Of a stretch of 44,113 nucleotides of DNA, positions 36,268-44,113 are shown piece by piece. Numbering within the stretch: the stretch's first letter is position 1; the number at the start of each line of letters is the position of its first letter. Source of the DNA: Citrobacter braakii (GTDB taxonomy: Bacteria; Pseudomonadota; Gammaproteobacteria; Enterobacterales; Enterobacteriaceae); NCBI RefSeq assembly GCF_002075345.1, contig NZ_NAEW01000022.1, forward strand, positions 1-44,113. Reading direction: 5' to 3'. The notes beneath the pieces are model-generated. The model was not told the origin of the DNA and made no database searches. It worked only from the letters and a program-made list of their open reading frames with translations. The position numbers and the translations under genes were made by a program.

Positions 36268-36269
36268 CT

Positions 36270-36524
36270 ATGGAATGGCATTCGTGGATTGGGTATTTGG
36301 CGGCTAGCCTGACGACGCTCTCATTCTTACCGCAAGCGATTAAGGTCATTACCACCCGCAACACGCAGGGTATCTCCGGTTTAATGTATGTAATGTTTGT
36401 GTGTGGGCTGGTGTTGTGGCTGATTTATGGATTATTGATTGAAGATACTGCCGTCAGCATGGCGAATTTTCTGACACTCCTGTTCGCCTTGCCGATTCTG
36501 GTTATCAAGTCTCGCAATGGGTAG
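36270..36524 (+). CDS. SemiSWEET-type PQ-loop sugar transporter
   Basis: The 84-residue protein has three predicted membrane helices (about 5-25, 36-58, 62-80) and the PQ-loop motif SFLPQAIKVITTRNTQGIS near residues 18-36. SemiSWEETs form dimers that pass sugars down their gradient. Its ATG follows the melB stop by 2 bp, with AAGG seven bases upstream inside melB, so it is co-translated with the melibiose operon. E. coli K-12 has yjdF directly after melB, without this gene. A role in letting glucose or galactose from melibiose cross the membrane is plausible inference. Confidence 0.85.
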   Translation: MEWHSWIGYLAASLTTLSFLPQAIKVITTRNTQGISGLMYVMFVCGLVLWLIYGLLIEDTAVSMANFLTLLFALPILVIKSRNG

Positions 36525-36531
36525 GGCAGAT

Positions 36532-36566
36532 TGCCGGATAAGCGTCAGCGCTATCCGGCAGTTTTT
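36532..36566 (+). terminator. Rho-independent terminator of the mel operon
   Basis: TGCCGGATA and TATCCGGCA form a perfect 9-bp stem, followed by GTTTTT. It starts 8 bp after the SemiSWEET stop and overlaps the 3' end of yjdF on the other strand, confirming that SemiSWEET is the last gene of the mel transcript. Confidence 0.88.
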
Positions 36567-37168
36567 AACTGTCTGTTGTGCCAGCCCGCTAACCCGAGCA
36601 CCGTGGTTAGCGCACCGAGCAGGGCGCAGAACATATCCGACTGGGTATCCCACGGGTCGCCCTGCGTCCCGAGAAAATCATCCGCTCCCTGACCCATCGC
36701 CAGCGCTGCCCACCATTCGATCAGCTCATACATCGCGCTAATCGCCAGCGCCACGCAGCAGACCAAAAATGCCAGCATTTTGCGGCCACGAACTATATTA
36801 CCGCGCACTAAAATCTCTCTTGCCGTCAGGGCGGGCACCAGACCCTGGAAGAAGTGACCCAGCTTGTCATAGGGGTTACGACTGAGATCCAGCCACTCCT
36901 GAACCTGAAAACCGACAGGGACTTTAGCGTAGGTATACATACCGCCGACCATCAGAATGATGGCGTGCAAGAAAATGAGCGTGTAGAGCAATGGCGTCAG
37001 CGGGTAGCGCTTCACGGTCGCCAGCAACAGTGGGACGACAATAATGACCGGCGTAACTTCCATCAGCCAGGTGATTTTCTCCGTGGCAGAGACACCGGTG
37101 TAGATAAGTATTAGCGCCAGGAGCAGCGCGCCAGAGTGCAAGATTGTGGAGTTCAGTGTGCGGAGCAT
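36551..37168 (-). CDS. yjdF: YjdF, inner-membrane protein (DUF2238)
   Basis: The 205-residue protein has about six hydrophobic helices and the family segment SRNPYDKLGHFFQGLVPAL, with AMYELIEWWAA later. It belongs to the YjdF/DUF2238 family, of unknown function. The start is uncertain: I used MLRTLNST (ATG 37168), without a clear Shine-Dalgarno; the frame runs to 37225. Its stop overlaps the mel terminator. It converges on the SemiSWEET gene and lies downstream of fumB on the same strand, separated by a large hairpin. Confidence 0.85.
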   Translation of the reverse strand: MLRTLNSTILHSGALLLALILIYTGVSATEKITWLMEVTPVIIVVPLLLATVKRYPLTPLLYTLIFLHAIILMVGGMYTYAKVPVGFQVQEWLDLSRNPYDKLGHFFQGLVPALTAREILVRGNIVRGRKMLAFLVCCVALAISAMYELIEWWAALAMGQGADDFLGTQGDPWDTQSDMFCALLGALTTVLGLAGWHNRQLKTAG

Positions 37169-37250
37169 GGCGAATTCACAAGTAATGGAAAAGGTTACTA
37201 TTCCCTGTGAGCGGCAAAAATTCAACGCCAGTAAATGGGGGGATAAAGTT

Positions 37251-37308
37251 GGCCCGGGGGGATCACTGGACTGACGCCAAAAATCTGTTGTCAGTCCAGT
37301 GCCGGGCC
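37251..37308 (-). terminator. long stem-loop after fumB
   Basis: CACTGGACTGAC (37264-37275) pairs perfectly with GTCAGTCCAGTG (37290-37301) around a 14-base loop. Outside it GGCCCGG (37251-37257) pairs with CCGGGCC (37302-37308) across a 6-base bulge, for 19 bp in all. The U-run is in the loop, not after the stem, so it may be a Rho-assisted end or a stability element. Confidence 0.6.
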
Positions 37309-37315
37309 GAATGGG

Positions 37316-38962
37316 TTACTTCGCGCAGTTAGCGCATTGTTTGCTGACGATTTGCTGGAAGAAATCGTTGCCTTTGTCATCGACCAGAATGAAAGCCGGG
37401 AAATCTTCGACTTCGATTTTCCAGATAGCTTCCATACCCAGCTCAGGGTATTCCACGCATTCCAGATGTTTAATACTCTGCTGCGCAAGTACCGCTGCCG
37501 GGCCACCAATGCTACCTAAATAGAAGCCGCCGTGTTTATGGCAGGCGTCTGTCACCTGCTGGCTACGGTTACCTTTTGCCAGCATGATCATGCTGCCGCC
37601 GTGAGACTGTAACAGGTCAACATAGGAGTCCATACGACCCGCAGTGGTTGGTCCTAAAGAGCCTGACGGATAACCCGCAGGTGTTTTGGCCGGACCCGCG
37701 TAGTAGATAGGGTGATCTTTCACGTACTGCGGCAGACCTTCACCGGACTCAATACGTTCTTTTAGCTTCGCGTGGGCAATATCGCGGCCGACAATGATGG
37801 TGCCGCTCAGCGACAGACGGGTAGAAACCGGATACTGAGAAAGCTGAGCGAGGATCTCTTTCATTGGGCGGTTAAGGTCAACTTTAACCACTTCACCTTC
37901 GCCTGCCTGGCGCAGCGACTCCGGAATGTACTGGGCTGGGTTATGTTCCAGTTTTTCGATCCAGATCCCTTCGCGGTTAATCTTGGCCTTGATGTTACGG
38001 TCTGCGGAGCAAGACACACCCATACCAACCGGGCAGGATGCGCCGTGGCGAGGCAGGCGGATCACGCGGATATCGTGCGCGAAGTATTTCCCGCCAAACT
38101 GGGCGCCGAGGCCGAGTTTCTGCGCTTCTTCCAGCAGTTCCTGTTCCAGTTGCAGATCGCGGAACGCCTGGCCGTGCGCATTACCTTCAGTCGGCAGTGC
38201 GTCATAGTAGTGTGTGCTGGCCAGCTTCACCGTTTTCAGGGTGCTTTCCGCTGACGTGCCGCCAATGACGAATGCAATGTGGTACGGCGGGCATGCTGCG
38301 GTACCCAGCGTGCGCATTTTCTCAACCAGGAAGTTTTTCAGTTTGCCGGGGGTGAGCAGCGCTTTGGTTTCCTGATACAGATAGGTTTTGTTCGCTGAAC
38401 CGCCGCCTTTGGCCACGCACAGGAATTTGTATTCGTCACCATCCACGCTGTACAGGTCGATTTGTGCGGGCAGGTTGGTGCTGGTATTCACTTCTTTGTA
38501 CATATCCAGCGCCGCGTTTTGCGAGTAGCGCAGGTTATCTTCAATATAGGTATTAAATACGCCCTTGGAGAGTGCCGCTTCGTCGCCGCCACCGGTCCAG
38601 ACGCGCTGACCTTTTTTACCCATGATAATTGCCGTACCGGTGTCCTGGCAGGTTGGCAATACGCCTTTAGCCGCGATTTCGGAGTTTCTCAGGAACTGCA
38701 GCGCTACGTATTTATCGTTTTCGCTGGCTTCGGGATCATGGAGAATTGAGGCGACTTGCTGTTGGTGTTCAGGGCGGAGCATGAAGGAGGCATCGTGGAA
38801 GGCTTGTTGGGCCAGTAGCGTAAGTGCTTCAGGGGCTACTTTCAGGATTGTTTCGCCTTCAAACTCGCCGACGCTGACGTGATCGGAGGTCAGCAGGTAG
38901 TACTCAGTTTTGTCTTCCCCCAGTGGGAAAGCCGCCTGATAAGTGAATTCAACTTTTGACAT
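37316..38962 (-). CDS. fumB: FumB, class I anaerobic fumarase
   Basis: The 548-residue iron-sulfur enzyme interconverts malate and fumarate. The [4Fe-4S] cysteines are in [19 protein letters not shown] and [11 protein letters not shown]; the C-terminal domain has [14 protein letters not shown]. In anaerobic growth it makes fumarate for respiration and also acts on tartrate. It follows dcuB by 96 bp on the same strand, the E. coli dcuB-fumB operon. FumA is the close paralogue, but the location supports FumB. Confidence 0.95.
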   Translation of the reverse strand: MSKVEFTYQAAFPLGEDKTEYYLLTSDHVSVGEFEGETILKVAPEALTLLAQQAFHDASFMLRPEHQQQVASILHDPEASENDKYVALQFLRNSEIAAKGVLPTCQDTGTAIIMGKKGQRVWTGGGDEAALSKGVFNTYIEDNLRYSQNAALDMYKEVNTSTNLPAQIDLYSVDGDEYKFLCVAKGGGSANKTYLYQETKALLTPGKLKNFLVEKMRTLGTAACPPYHIAFVIGGTSAESTLKTVKLASTHYYDALPTEGNAHGQAFRDLQLEQELLEEAQKLGLGAQFGGKYFAHDIRVIRLPRHGASCPVGMGVSCSADRNIKAKINREGIWIEKLEHNPAQYIPESLRQAGEGEVVKVDLNRPMKEILAQLSQYPVSTRLSLSGTIIVGRDIAHAKLKERIESGEGLPQYVKDHPIYYAGPAKTPAGYPSGSLGPTTAGRMDSYVDLLQSHGGSMIMLAKGNRSQQVTDACHKHGGFYLGSIGGPAAVLAQQSIKHLECVEYPELGMEAIWKIEVEDFPAFILVDDKGNDFFQQIVSKQCANCAK

Positions 38963-39021
38963 TTGCTTCCAGCCTTTTCATTTTTCTCAGGAATTTTAAA
39001 ATTCTCTGTGTCTTGACGGTG

Positions 39022-39049
39022 GCGTGCCGTTCCAAAGCGGACGGCACGC
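39022..39049 (-). repeat. intercistronic hairpin between dcuB and fumB
   Basis: GCGTGCCGT and ACGGCACGC form a perfect 9-bp stem with a 10-base loop, starting ten bases after the dcuB stop. There is no U-run. It probably stabilises dcuB mRNA or lowers fumB read-through. Confidence 0.6.
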
Positions 39050-39058
39050 GCACTGTAA

Positions 39059-40399
39059 TTACAGGAAACCGTACATTGCAGCGAAGATCCAACCAAAGAC
39101 ACAGGATACGCTCACGCCGATCAACCCAGGTAGAATGAAGCTGTGGTTGATAACGAAACGGCCAATGTGGGTGGTGCCGGAACGGTCAAACTGAATAGCC
39201 GCCAGATCGCTCGGGTAAGTCGGCAGAATGTAGTAACCGTAACATGCCGGAGCGGAAGCAACGATGTACGCTGGATCAACCCCAATTGCCAGTGCGACCG
39301 GAACAATCGCCGCCAGCGCCGCAGCCTGGGAGTTTACAAATTTGGAAACCAACAGCAGAACAATTGCATAGGCCCACGGATACTCTTTCACCATATTGCC
39401 CAGCACACCTTCGATTTCCGTCATGTGCGCGCCGAACATTGTTTCGGCCATCCAGGCAATACCGTACACCGCCACAATCGCGATCATACCGGAACGGAAG
39501 ACTTCGTTTTTAGATATTGAAGCGGGATTGGTCTTCGTCAGGATAATAATCAGCGCACCGGTCAGCAGCATGAACATCTGGATAACCAGTACCATTGACA
39601 GCGGTTTGCCGCTGAAGGTAGGGCGCAGCTCAGAGAACGCGCCGAGCACGGCAACAACGGCGATAGCGGCAAGGAAGATCCACATGGCCAGCCAGTTGCT
39701 TTTTGGCAGCTTTTTGTCTAACAGTGTGGCGGTATCGCCATAAACGTAGTTGTAGTTTTCAGGGACGGAAATAAACTTCTGGAACTCTTCATCTTTATCC
39801 AGATCTTTACCGCGGAACCAACTGAAGATACCGATCGCCAGGATACCCAACAGGGTAGACGGGATAGTGATGCTGAGCAGGTCGAGGAATTCAAGATGCT
39901 TGCCTTCAAACGTTACGTTACCCAGCATTGCGACCAGTGATACAACGGCCACGGACACCGGGCTGGCGATAATCCCCATCTGCGCACCGATAGAACTCGC
40001 CGCCATCGGACGTTCCGGGCGAATATTGTTCTTAATGGCAACGTCATAAATGATTGGCAGGATGGTGTAGACCACGTGGCCTGTACCGCAGAGAATCGTC
40101 AGGGTGCAGGTAACGAACGGGGCGACGATGGAAACGTATTTTGGGTTACGGCGCAGCAGCTTTTCAGCGATTTGCAGCATAACGTCAAGGCCGCCGGAGG
40201 CTTGCAAGGTTGCCGATGCGGCCACCACGGCAATAATAACCAGCATTACATCTACAGGTGGTTTACCCGGCTGGAGATGGAAAACGAAAACCAGAATGAC
40301 CAGGCCGATACCGCCTAATAAACCCAGCGCGATACCGCCCTTTCTGGCACCATAAAACAAACATATTAATATTATAAGAAGTTGTATACTAAATAACAT
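39059..40399 (-). CDS. dcuB: DcuB, anaerobic C4-dicarboxylate antiporter
   Basis: The 446-residue protein of the Dcu family has about 11-12 hydrophobic helices. It exchanges fumarate for succinate during fumarate respiration and also binds DcuS to set its sensory state. ATG 40399 has GAGGG eight bases upstream and gives the usual MLFSIQL start; the frame to 40429 adds ten residues. It is the first gene of dcuB-fumB. Control by DcuR, FNR and CRP is known in E. coli. Confidence 0.95.
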   Translation of the reverse strand: MLFSIQLLIILICLFYGARKGGIALGLLGGIGLVILVFVFHLQPGKPPVDVMLVIIAVVAASATLQASGGLDVMLQIAEKLLRRNPKYVSIVAPFVTCTLTILCGTGHVVYTILPIIYDVAIKNNIRPERPMAASSIGAQMGIIASPVSVAVVSLVAMLGNVTFEGKHLEFLDLLSITIPSTLLGILAIGIFSWFRGKDLDKDEEFQKFISVPENYNYVYGDTATLLDKKLPKSNWLAMWIFLAAIAVVAVLGAFSELRPTFSGKPLSMVLVIQMFMLLTGALIIILTKTNPASISKNEVFRSGMIAIVAVYGIAWMAETMFGAHMTEIEGVLGNMVKEYPWAYAIVLLLVSKFVNSQAAALAAIVPVALAIGVDPAYIVASAPACYGYYILPTYPSDLAAIQFDRSGTTHIGRFVINHSFILPGLIGVSVSCVFGWIFAAMYGFL

Positions 40400-41117
40400 T
40401 TTATTTACCCTCGCGAAAAAACCAGTCAATTTTTTGAAAAATGGATCTGTGCCACATTCTTTTTTGCCGGAATAGGCATCAAAAAATGGTCAGTATTCGA
40501 TATGTCCGTATTTGCGATTAATGTTCAAATGTCTTGCTAGAATGTTTTTTTAACGTTATGGCGATATTTAGCTTTTTTCTGTGGCTTTGATCAGAGGAGA
40601 GAATCCTCAGGCGATGGGAAGCAGAGCTGGACATGGAGAGCTGCGGTTGACGCTGTAATTTATCTGTTTTGCGTTTTCCGCTATTTCGTGAACCACCGAC
40701 AGAATGGGTGAGTAGGTTATTTGTGTGATCACGCTCACGCCATTTCATAATGTGATGAGGTTGGCGTGCGGATACTTTTATTTGCTCACAAAAATGTACG
40801 GTGTCCATGGTACGTAGCATGGTCTCCATTGCTACCAGTCTAGATTTTGTATGTCTGGTTAATTTCAGACTAATCCTTTATGGGTAAAAATACACACTCT
40901 GCGAGCTAGATAATACTTAATTAACTTTTGTTAGCGATTTTGAAATTAAAAACAGTGTGACGTTAATCAATATTAAAATAATACATTTAACATGCTGGAT
41001 ACAAATATATTTGATCTAACGCAAATTTATAATTCTGCAACATGATTCAGAAAAGAAGGGATTTTTCATTATTTTAATAATTGTTACTTTCAAATAACAA
41101 ATAATCCCAAATTGTTT
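40400..41117. other. dcuB-dcuR intergenic region
   Basis: This 718-bp gap should hold the dcuB promoter. A strong CRP-like site, TGTGA-TCACGC-TCACG, is at 40724-40739. Partial FNR-like matches are at 40957-40970 (minus strand TTGATTAACGTCAC) and 41011-41024 (TTGATCTAACGCAA). A weak AT-rich hairpin TTGTTA and TAACAA (41081-41100) may end dcuR transcripts. A 103-codon minus-strand frame (40518-40829) has no recognisable protein features. If the CRP site serves dcuB, the leader is long, about 280-300 bases. Confidence 0.5.
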
Positions 41118-41837
41118 TTATTGGCAATATTGTTTTAGTAATGAGTAATGTTCAGCCTGAACGCGGTAACGATAGACCGGTCTACCGGTTACGCCATAAT
41201 GGATGCTGGTAAATAGGATGTGACAATTGACGAGCCAGATAAGATATTTACGGCAAGAAACGCGCGAGATATTGACCTCGTTGGCCAGTTCATCGGTGGA
41301 GAATTCCTGATCCTGATGCTCATCAATCCACTGGCACAGCGTGCGTAACGTTTGTGGCGTTAATCCTTTAGGTAAGCGCCGCGCTTCCTGTTCATTGGAG
41401 GAGCTGCCGTGAATCAACTGGTCAAGCTCAGACTGTTCATAGTACTGATGCTTTTCCATCTCGGTTTTCTTTTGTAGCCAGCCGGTCAGCGCCTCTTCAA
41501 AACGGGACGCCTGGAACGGTTTGATCAGGTAGTCAACGACACCATAGTGGAGAGAGTCTTTGATGGTGGTCGCGTCAGCGGCGGAAGAGATGACAATGAC
41601 ATCACACTTGCAACCTTCGCTGTGCAATACGGGCAACAGATCCAGACCGTTTTCTTTTTGCATATAAATATCAAGCAAAATCAAATCGATATGATTACCG
41701 CTATGAAAGATTATCTCTTTTGCTTTCTCCAGCGTGGAGGCTGTGCCGCAGCAATGAAAACCGGAGAGTTGCGCGACATAACGGCGGTTTAATTCCGCTA
41801 CCATTGCATCGTCATCGACAATTAAGACATTGATCAT
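41118..41837 (-). CDS. dcuR: DcuR, response regulator for C4-dicarboxylates
   Basis: The 239-residue CitB-type regulator has a receiver domain (acidic DDD at 8-10, phospho-acceptor D56 in LILLDIYM, K near 107 in LIKPF) and a C-terminal helix-turn-helix (about 175-230). Phospho-DcuR activates dcuB-fumB, dctA and frd genes. Its start overlaps the dcuS stop by 4 bp. Length equals E. coli DcuR. Confidence 0.96.
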   Translation of the reverse strand: MINVLIVDDDAMVAELNRRYVAQLSGFHCCGTASTLEKAKEIIFHSGNHIDLILLDIYMQKENGLDLLPVLHSEGCKCDVIVISSAADATTIKDSLHYGVVDYLIKPFQASRFEEALTGWLQKKTEMEKHQYYEQSELDQLIHGSSSNEQEARRLPKGLTPQTLRTLCQWIDEHQDQEFSTDELANEVNISRVSCRKYLIWLVNCHILFTSIHYGVTGRPVYRYRVQAEHYSLLKQYCQ

Positions 41838-43465
41838 CTGCTGGCCCTCTCACCATTCCACGGTAACTGTACAAAAAATTGGGTGAAGATCCCAGGTTCT
41901 GACTCGACGGAAATATTGCCGCCAACGTTTTCAACCTGTTGTTTAACAAGCGCTAAACCAACGCCCCGTTCGGTTCCTTTTGACGAAACGCCCTTCTCAA
42001 AGATGTGCTCAATGTGTTCGGGGGCAATCCCCGGACCATCGTCATTCACTTCGCAATGCAACCAGCCGTGTCGATAATGCAAGGATACGCTGATCTCGCC
42101 ACCAGGTTCTTGACCTAGCGCCTCCAGGGCGTTTTCAATCAAATTCCCCAGAACGGTAATCAGCACAGCCACCTGATCTTCGTTGCTGTTTTCCGGCAAC
42201 TGGCTTTCATTGCTGATCACCAGGCTATGGCCTAAATCAGATGTGCGATTAATCTTACTGAGTAAAAATCCTGCGATCACCGGGGATTTTATTTTTCCTA
42301 ACAGTGAGCCAATCTCTTCCTGATAACTGTTGGCGGTCTTCAGGATGTAATTTTCAAGCTGCTTATAACTTTTCAGATGCAATAATCCCAGAATCACGTG
42401 CAATTTATTCATGAATTCGTGGGATCGTTCACGAAGTGCGTCGGCATAGTTGACCATGCCGTCCAGTCGTTGCATTAGTTTTCGGACTTCAGTCTTATCT
42501 CTGAATGTTGAAATGGCCCCGATGATTTTACCGTTGCTGAGTACCGGAACCGTGTTAATTAAGAGTAGCCGATCCTTCACCATGATCTCTTCATCGCGAC
42601 GCGGCGTTCCGTCATGCAGTACCTGTGAAAAATCGACCACTTTTGACCATGCGTGGCTGAGCGTGGAGAGCTGGGCATCGTCTTGCGATTTGTGGTAATC
42701 CAGCAACTCTTGTGCCGCCTGGTTTATCAGCGTCACTTCACCGCACTCGTCAACGGCAATGACGCCTTCCTTTATAGAGTGCAGCATCGCCTGGCGTTGT
42801 TCGAACAGATTGGAGATTTCATAAGGCTCCAGACCAAACAGAATACGCTTGAGGACTTTGACAAATACCCATGTGCCGAGCAGCCCAACCAGCACGCCAA
42901 ATAAGATGGACCAAAAGATGCTGCCACGGCTGTTATTGATCTGCTCAGTCACCCTGCTTAGCTCAAGGCCGATCGACACGACGCCTATCTGCCGGTGATG
43001 CTCGTCATAAATAGGGGTAAATACGCGCAGGGCTTGCGCCAGAAATCCGCGATTAATGGCGACATTCTCTTTCCCTTGCAGGGCCAGCAAAATGTCATCG
43101 CCTTTAAACGGCTGACCGATTCGCTGCGCTTCGGGATGGGAGTAACGAATGCTTTGCATATCGGTGACGACGATGAACAAAAAATCGTTGCTCTTATTCA
43201 CCGCCTGGGCAATCGCCTGAATACCGCTTTCCTCGGGCTTTTTCATTAGCCCCTGGCGGATCTCCGGGGAGTTTGCCAGCGTTCGTGCGACCGCAAGCGC
43301 TTTACCCGCTAATTCATCGCGCGTCATGTTGCTGATTTGCGAGAAATAAATCAGATGAACGACAAGCAGTACGGAGAAGAGTACCGCACTGACCATGAGG
43401 ATCACGGTAGTGCCGAGCTTCATCGGGCGTTTGCGTATAGCAGTACGTTGCAGAGAGTGTCTCAT
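41834..43465 (-). CDS. dcuS: DcuS, membrane sensor kinase for C4-dicarboxylates
   Basis: The 543-residue kinase has TM1 at about 20-41, a periplasmic PAS domain with the fumarate-binding residues R107, H110 and R147, TM2 at about 182-205, a cytoplasmic PAS (about 220-325) and a kinase with the H-box RERSHEFMNKLHV, N-box and GVGLALVKQQ. It phosphorylates DcuR when fumarate, malate or tartrate is outside. I set ATG 43465 (AGGA five bases upstream); a GTG at 43468 adjoins it. It diverges from an rRNA operon, unlike in E. coli K-12. Confidence 0.95.
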   Translation of the reverse strand: MRHSLQRTAIRKRPMKLGTTVILMVSAVLFSVLLVVHLIYFSQISNMTRDELAGKALAVARTLANSPEIRQGLMKKPEESGIQAIAQAVNKSNDFLFIVVTDMQSIRYSHPEAQRIGQPFKGDDILLALQGKENVAINRGFLAQALRVFTPIYDEHHRQIGVVSIGLELSRVTEQINNSRGSIFWSILFGVLVGLLGTWVFVKVLKRILFGLEPYEISNLFEQRQAMLHSIKEGVIAVDECGEVTLINQAAQELLDYHKSQDDAQLSTLSHAWSKVVDFSQVLHDGTPRRDEEIMVKDRLLLINTVPVLSNGKIIGAISTFRDKTEVRKLMQRLDGMVNYADALRERSHEFMNKLHVILGLLHLKSYKQLENYILKTANSYQEEIGSLLGKIKSPVIAGFLLSKINRTSDLGHSLVISNESQLPENSNEDQVAVLITVLGNLIENALEALGQEPGGEISVSLHYRHGWLHCEVNDDGPGIAPEHIEHIFEKGVSSKGTERGVGLALVKQQVENVGGNISVESEPGIFTQFFVQLPWNGERASR

Positions 43466-43741
43466 CACGGTCCTGGAATCACGGTTTGTATGGGTATTAT
43501 CGCCTGATGGGATGCGTAATTCAAAGGTGGTAGGGATGATGGGGCATGGGCTGCCTGGGCTTTTCTTCTATATATAACGTAGAGCGAGTCTCTTTTTATA
43601 TAGAGATTTCCTTATCTGCTTTCACTTCTTTCAGGGAGGCTGACCACTATTTTGCTTACGATTGTGGATAACTCTGTGTGTAAATGGGTATAAGGCGGGG
43701 TTTTGCTGTGGAATGCAGCGGTCAGTCATTTTTCTGCAATT
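43466..43741. other. region between dcuS and the rRNA promoter
   Basis: There is no gene in this gap. TGTGGATAA at 43663-43671 is a perfect DnaA box (TTATCCACA on the minus strand). AT-rich runs at 43720-43747 lie where an UP element would be. The dcuS promoter must lie near 43480-43600; I could not assign it. Confidence 0.5.
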
Positions 43742-43747
43742 TAAGGG

Positions 43748-43784
43748 TTGCGGGCCGCGGGAAACTCCCTATAATGCGCCTCCA
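43748..43784 (+). promoter_or_regulatory. rRNA operon promoter P1
   Basis: The -35 TTGCGG (43748-43753), a 16-bp spacer and the -10 TATAAT (43770-43775) are followed by the GC-rich discriminator GCGCCTCC, with the start near A43784. The short spacer and GC discriminator are marks of stringently controlled rrn P1 promoters. Confidence 0.92.
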
Positions 43785-43856
43785 TCGACACGGCGGATGT
43801 GAATCACTTCACACAAACAGCCGGTTCGGTTGAAGAGAAAAACCTGAAAATGAGGG

Positions 43857-43884
43857 TTGACTCTGAAAGAGGAAAGCGTAATAT
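43857..43884 (+). promoter_or_regulatory. rRNA operon promoter P2
   Basis: TTGACT (43857-43862), a 16-bp spacer and TAATAT (43879-43884) form P2, about 110 bp after P1, in the usual rrn spacing. Confidence 0.9.
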
Positions 43885-43894
43885 ACGCCACCTC

Positions 43895-43934
43895 GCGACA
43901 GAGCGCTAAAGTGCGTCGCAACTGCTCTTTAACA
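43895..43934 (+). promoter_or_regulatory. rRNA leader antitermination signals boxB and boxA
   Basis: GCGAC (43895-43899) to GTCGC (43915-43919) closes a boxB-type hairpin. TGCTCTTTAACA (43923-43934) is boxA, bound by NusB-NusE for rRNA antitermination. Confidence 0.88.
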
Positions 43935-44062
43935 ATTTATCAGACAATCTGTGTGGGCACTCGAAGATACGGATTCTTAACGTCGCAAGACGAAAAATGA
44001 ATACCAAGTCTCTGAGTGAACACGTAATTCATTACGAAGTTTAATTCACGAGCATCAAACTT

Positions 44063-44113
44063 AAATTGAAGAGTTTGATCATGGCTCAGATTGAACGCTG
44101 GCGGCAGGCCTAA
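44063..44113 (+). rRNA. rrs: 16S ribosomal RNA, 5' end (partial)
   Basis: AAATTGAAGAGTTTGATCAT at 44063 is the start of enterobacterial 16S rRNA, and the following bases to the window edge fit the conserved helix 1-3 region. Only 51 of about 1540 bases are present. The leader, promoters and boxA upstream confirm an intact rRNA operon running right. Confidence 0.97.

Noticed and set aside
37264-37301. Classical Rho-independent terminator for fumB
   Set aside because: The stem is strong but the T-run is in the loop and C residues follow the stem, so the standard model does not fit.
40518-40829. Minus-strand frame of 103 codons between dcuB and dcuR
   Set aside because: A GGAG precedes it, but composition is odd (many S, R, K, Q), no domain is recognisable and it lies in the expected dcuB control region. 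Kept only as a question in the findings.
1-44113. CRISPR arrays, tRNA genes, IS elements, prophage genes
   Set aside because: No spaced direct repeats, cloverleaf sequences, transposases or phage proteins were found on either strand.

Overview
The window is a stretch of enterobacterial chromosome. Gene content, protein similarity and local order match the Escherichia coli K-12 segment yjdP-phn-yjdN-yjdM-crfC-yjcZ-proP-basSR-eptA-adi-mel-fumB-dcuB-dcuRS. Several differences (a sugar ABC transporter with a hybrid kinase at the left end, a kdgT permease between yjcZ and proP, a SemiSWEET gene after melB, an rRNA operon beside dcuS) point to a close relative rather than E. coli itself. A Citrobacter-like organism is my inference, not something the sequence proves. 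I found no IS element, prophage, CRISPR array or tRNA gene.

Layout. 1-3962: a sugar ABC ATPase gene (minus) diverges from a membrane hybrid histidine kinase gene (plus). 4032-4361: yjdP. 4431-15321: the complete carbon-phosphorus lyase operon phnCDEFGHIJKLMNOP (minus), with REP-type palindromes inside it and an intact phnE. 15454-16377: yjdN and yjdM, separated by a strong terminator. 16917-20164: the translationally coupled crfC-yjcZ pair. 20195-21193: kdgT, with a KdgR-like operator upstream. 21893-23395: proP, with CRP-overlapped P1 and sigma-S-like P2 promoters.

23417-26954: a polymyxin-resistance cluster. It holds the small gene pmrR (29 codons) and eptA-pmrA-pmrB, with identical 17-bp PmrA boxes before pmrR and before eptA. 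27100-31909: the arginine-dependent acid resistance genes adiC, adiY and adiA. 32187-36524: melR diverging from melA-melB-SemiSWEET, with paired inverted MelR sites between. 36551-37168: yjdF. 37316-43465: the anaerobic C4-dicarboxylate/fumarate genes fumB, dcuB, dcuR and dcuS. 43742-44113: rRNA operon promoters P1 and P2, leader boxB and boxA, and the first 51 bases of 16S rRNA.

How the genes work together. The phn genes import phosphonates and break the C-P bond. PmrAB senses the envelope, EptA adds phosphoethanolamine to lipid A, and PmrR is the small membrane peptide of the same regulon. AdiA consumes a cytoplasmic proton and AdiC exchanges the agmatine for arginine. MelA and MelB take up and hydrolyse melibiose under MelR. 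DcuS-DcuR sense external C4-dicarboxylates and drive DcuB and FumB for fumarate respiration. The least described parts are the left-end kinase/transporter module, the hairpin over the pmrR ribosome-binding site, the SemiSWEET gene in the mel operon and the rRNA operon next to dcuS.
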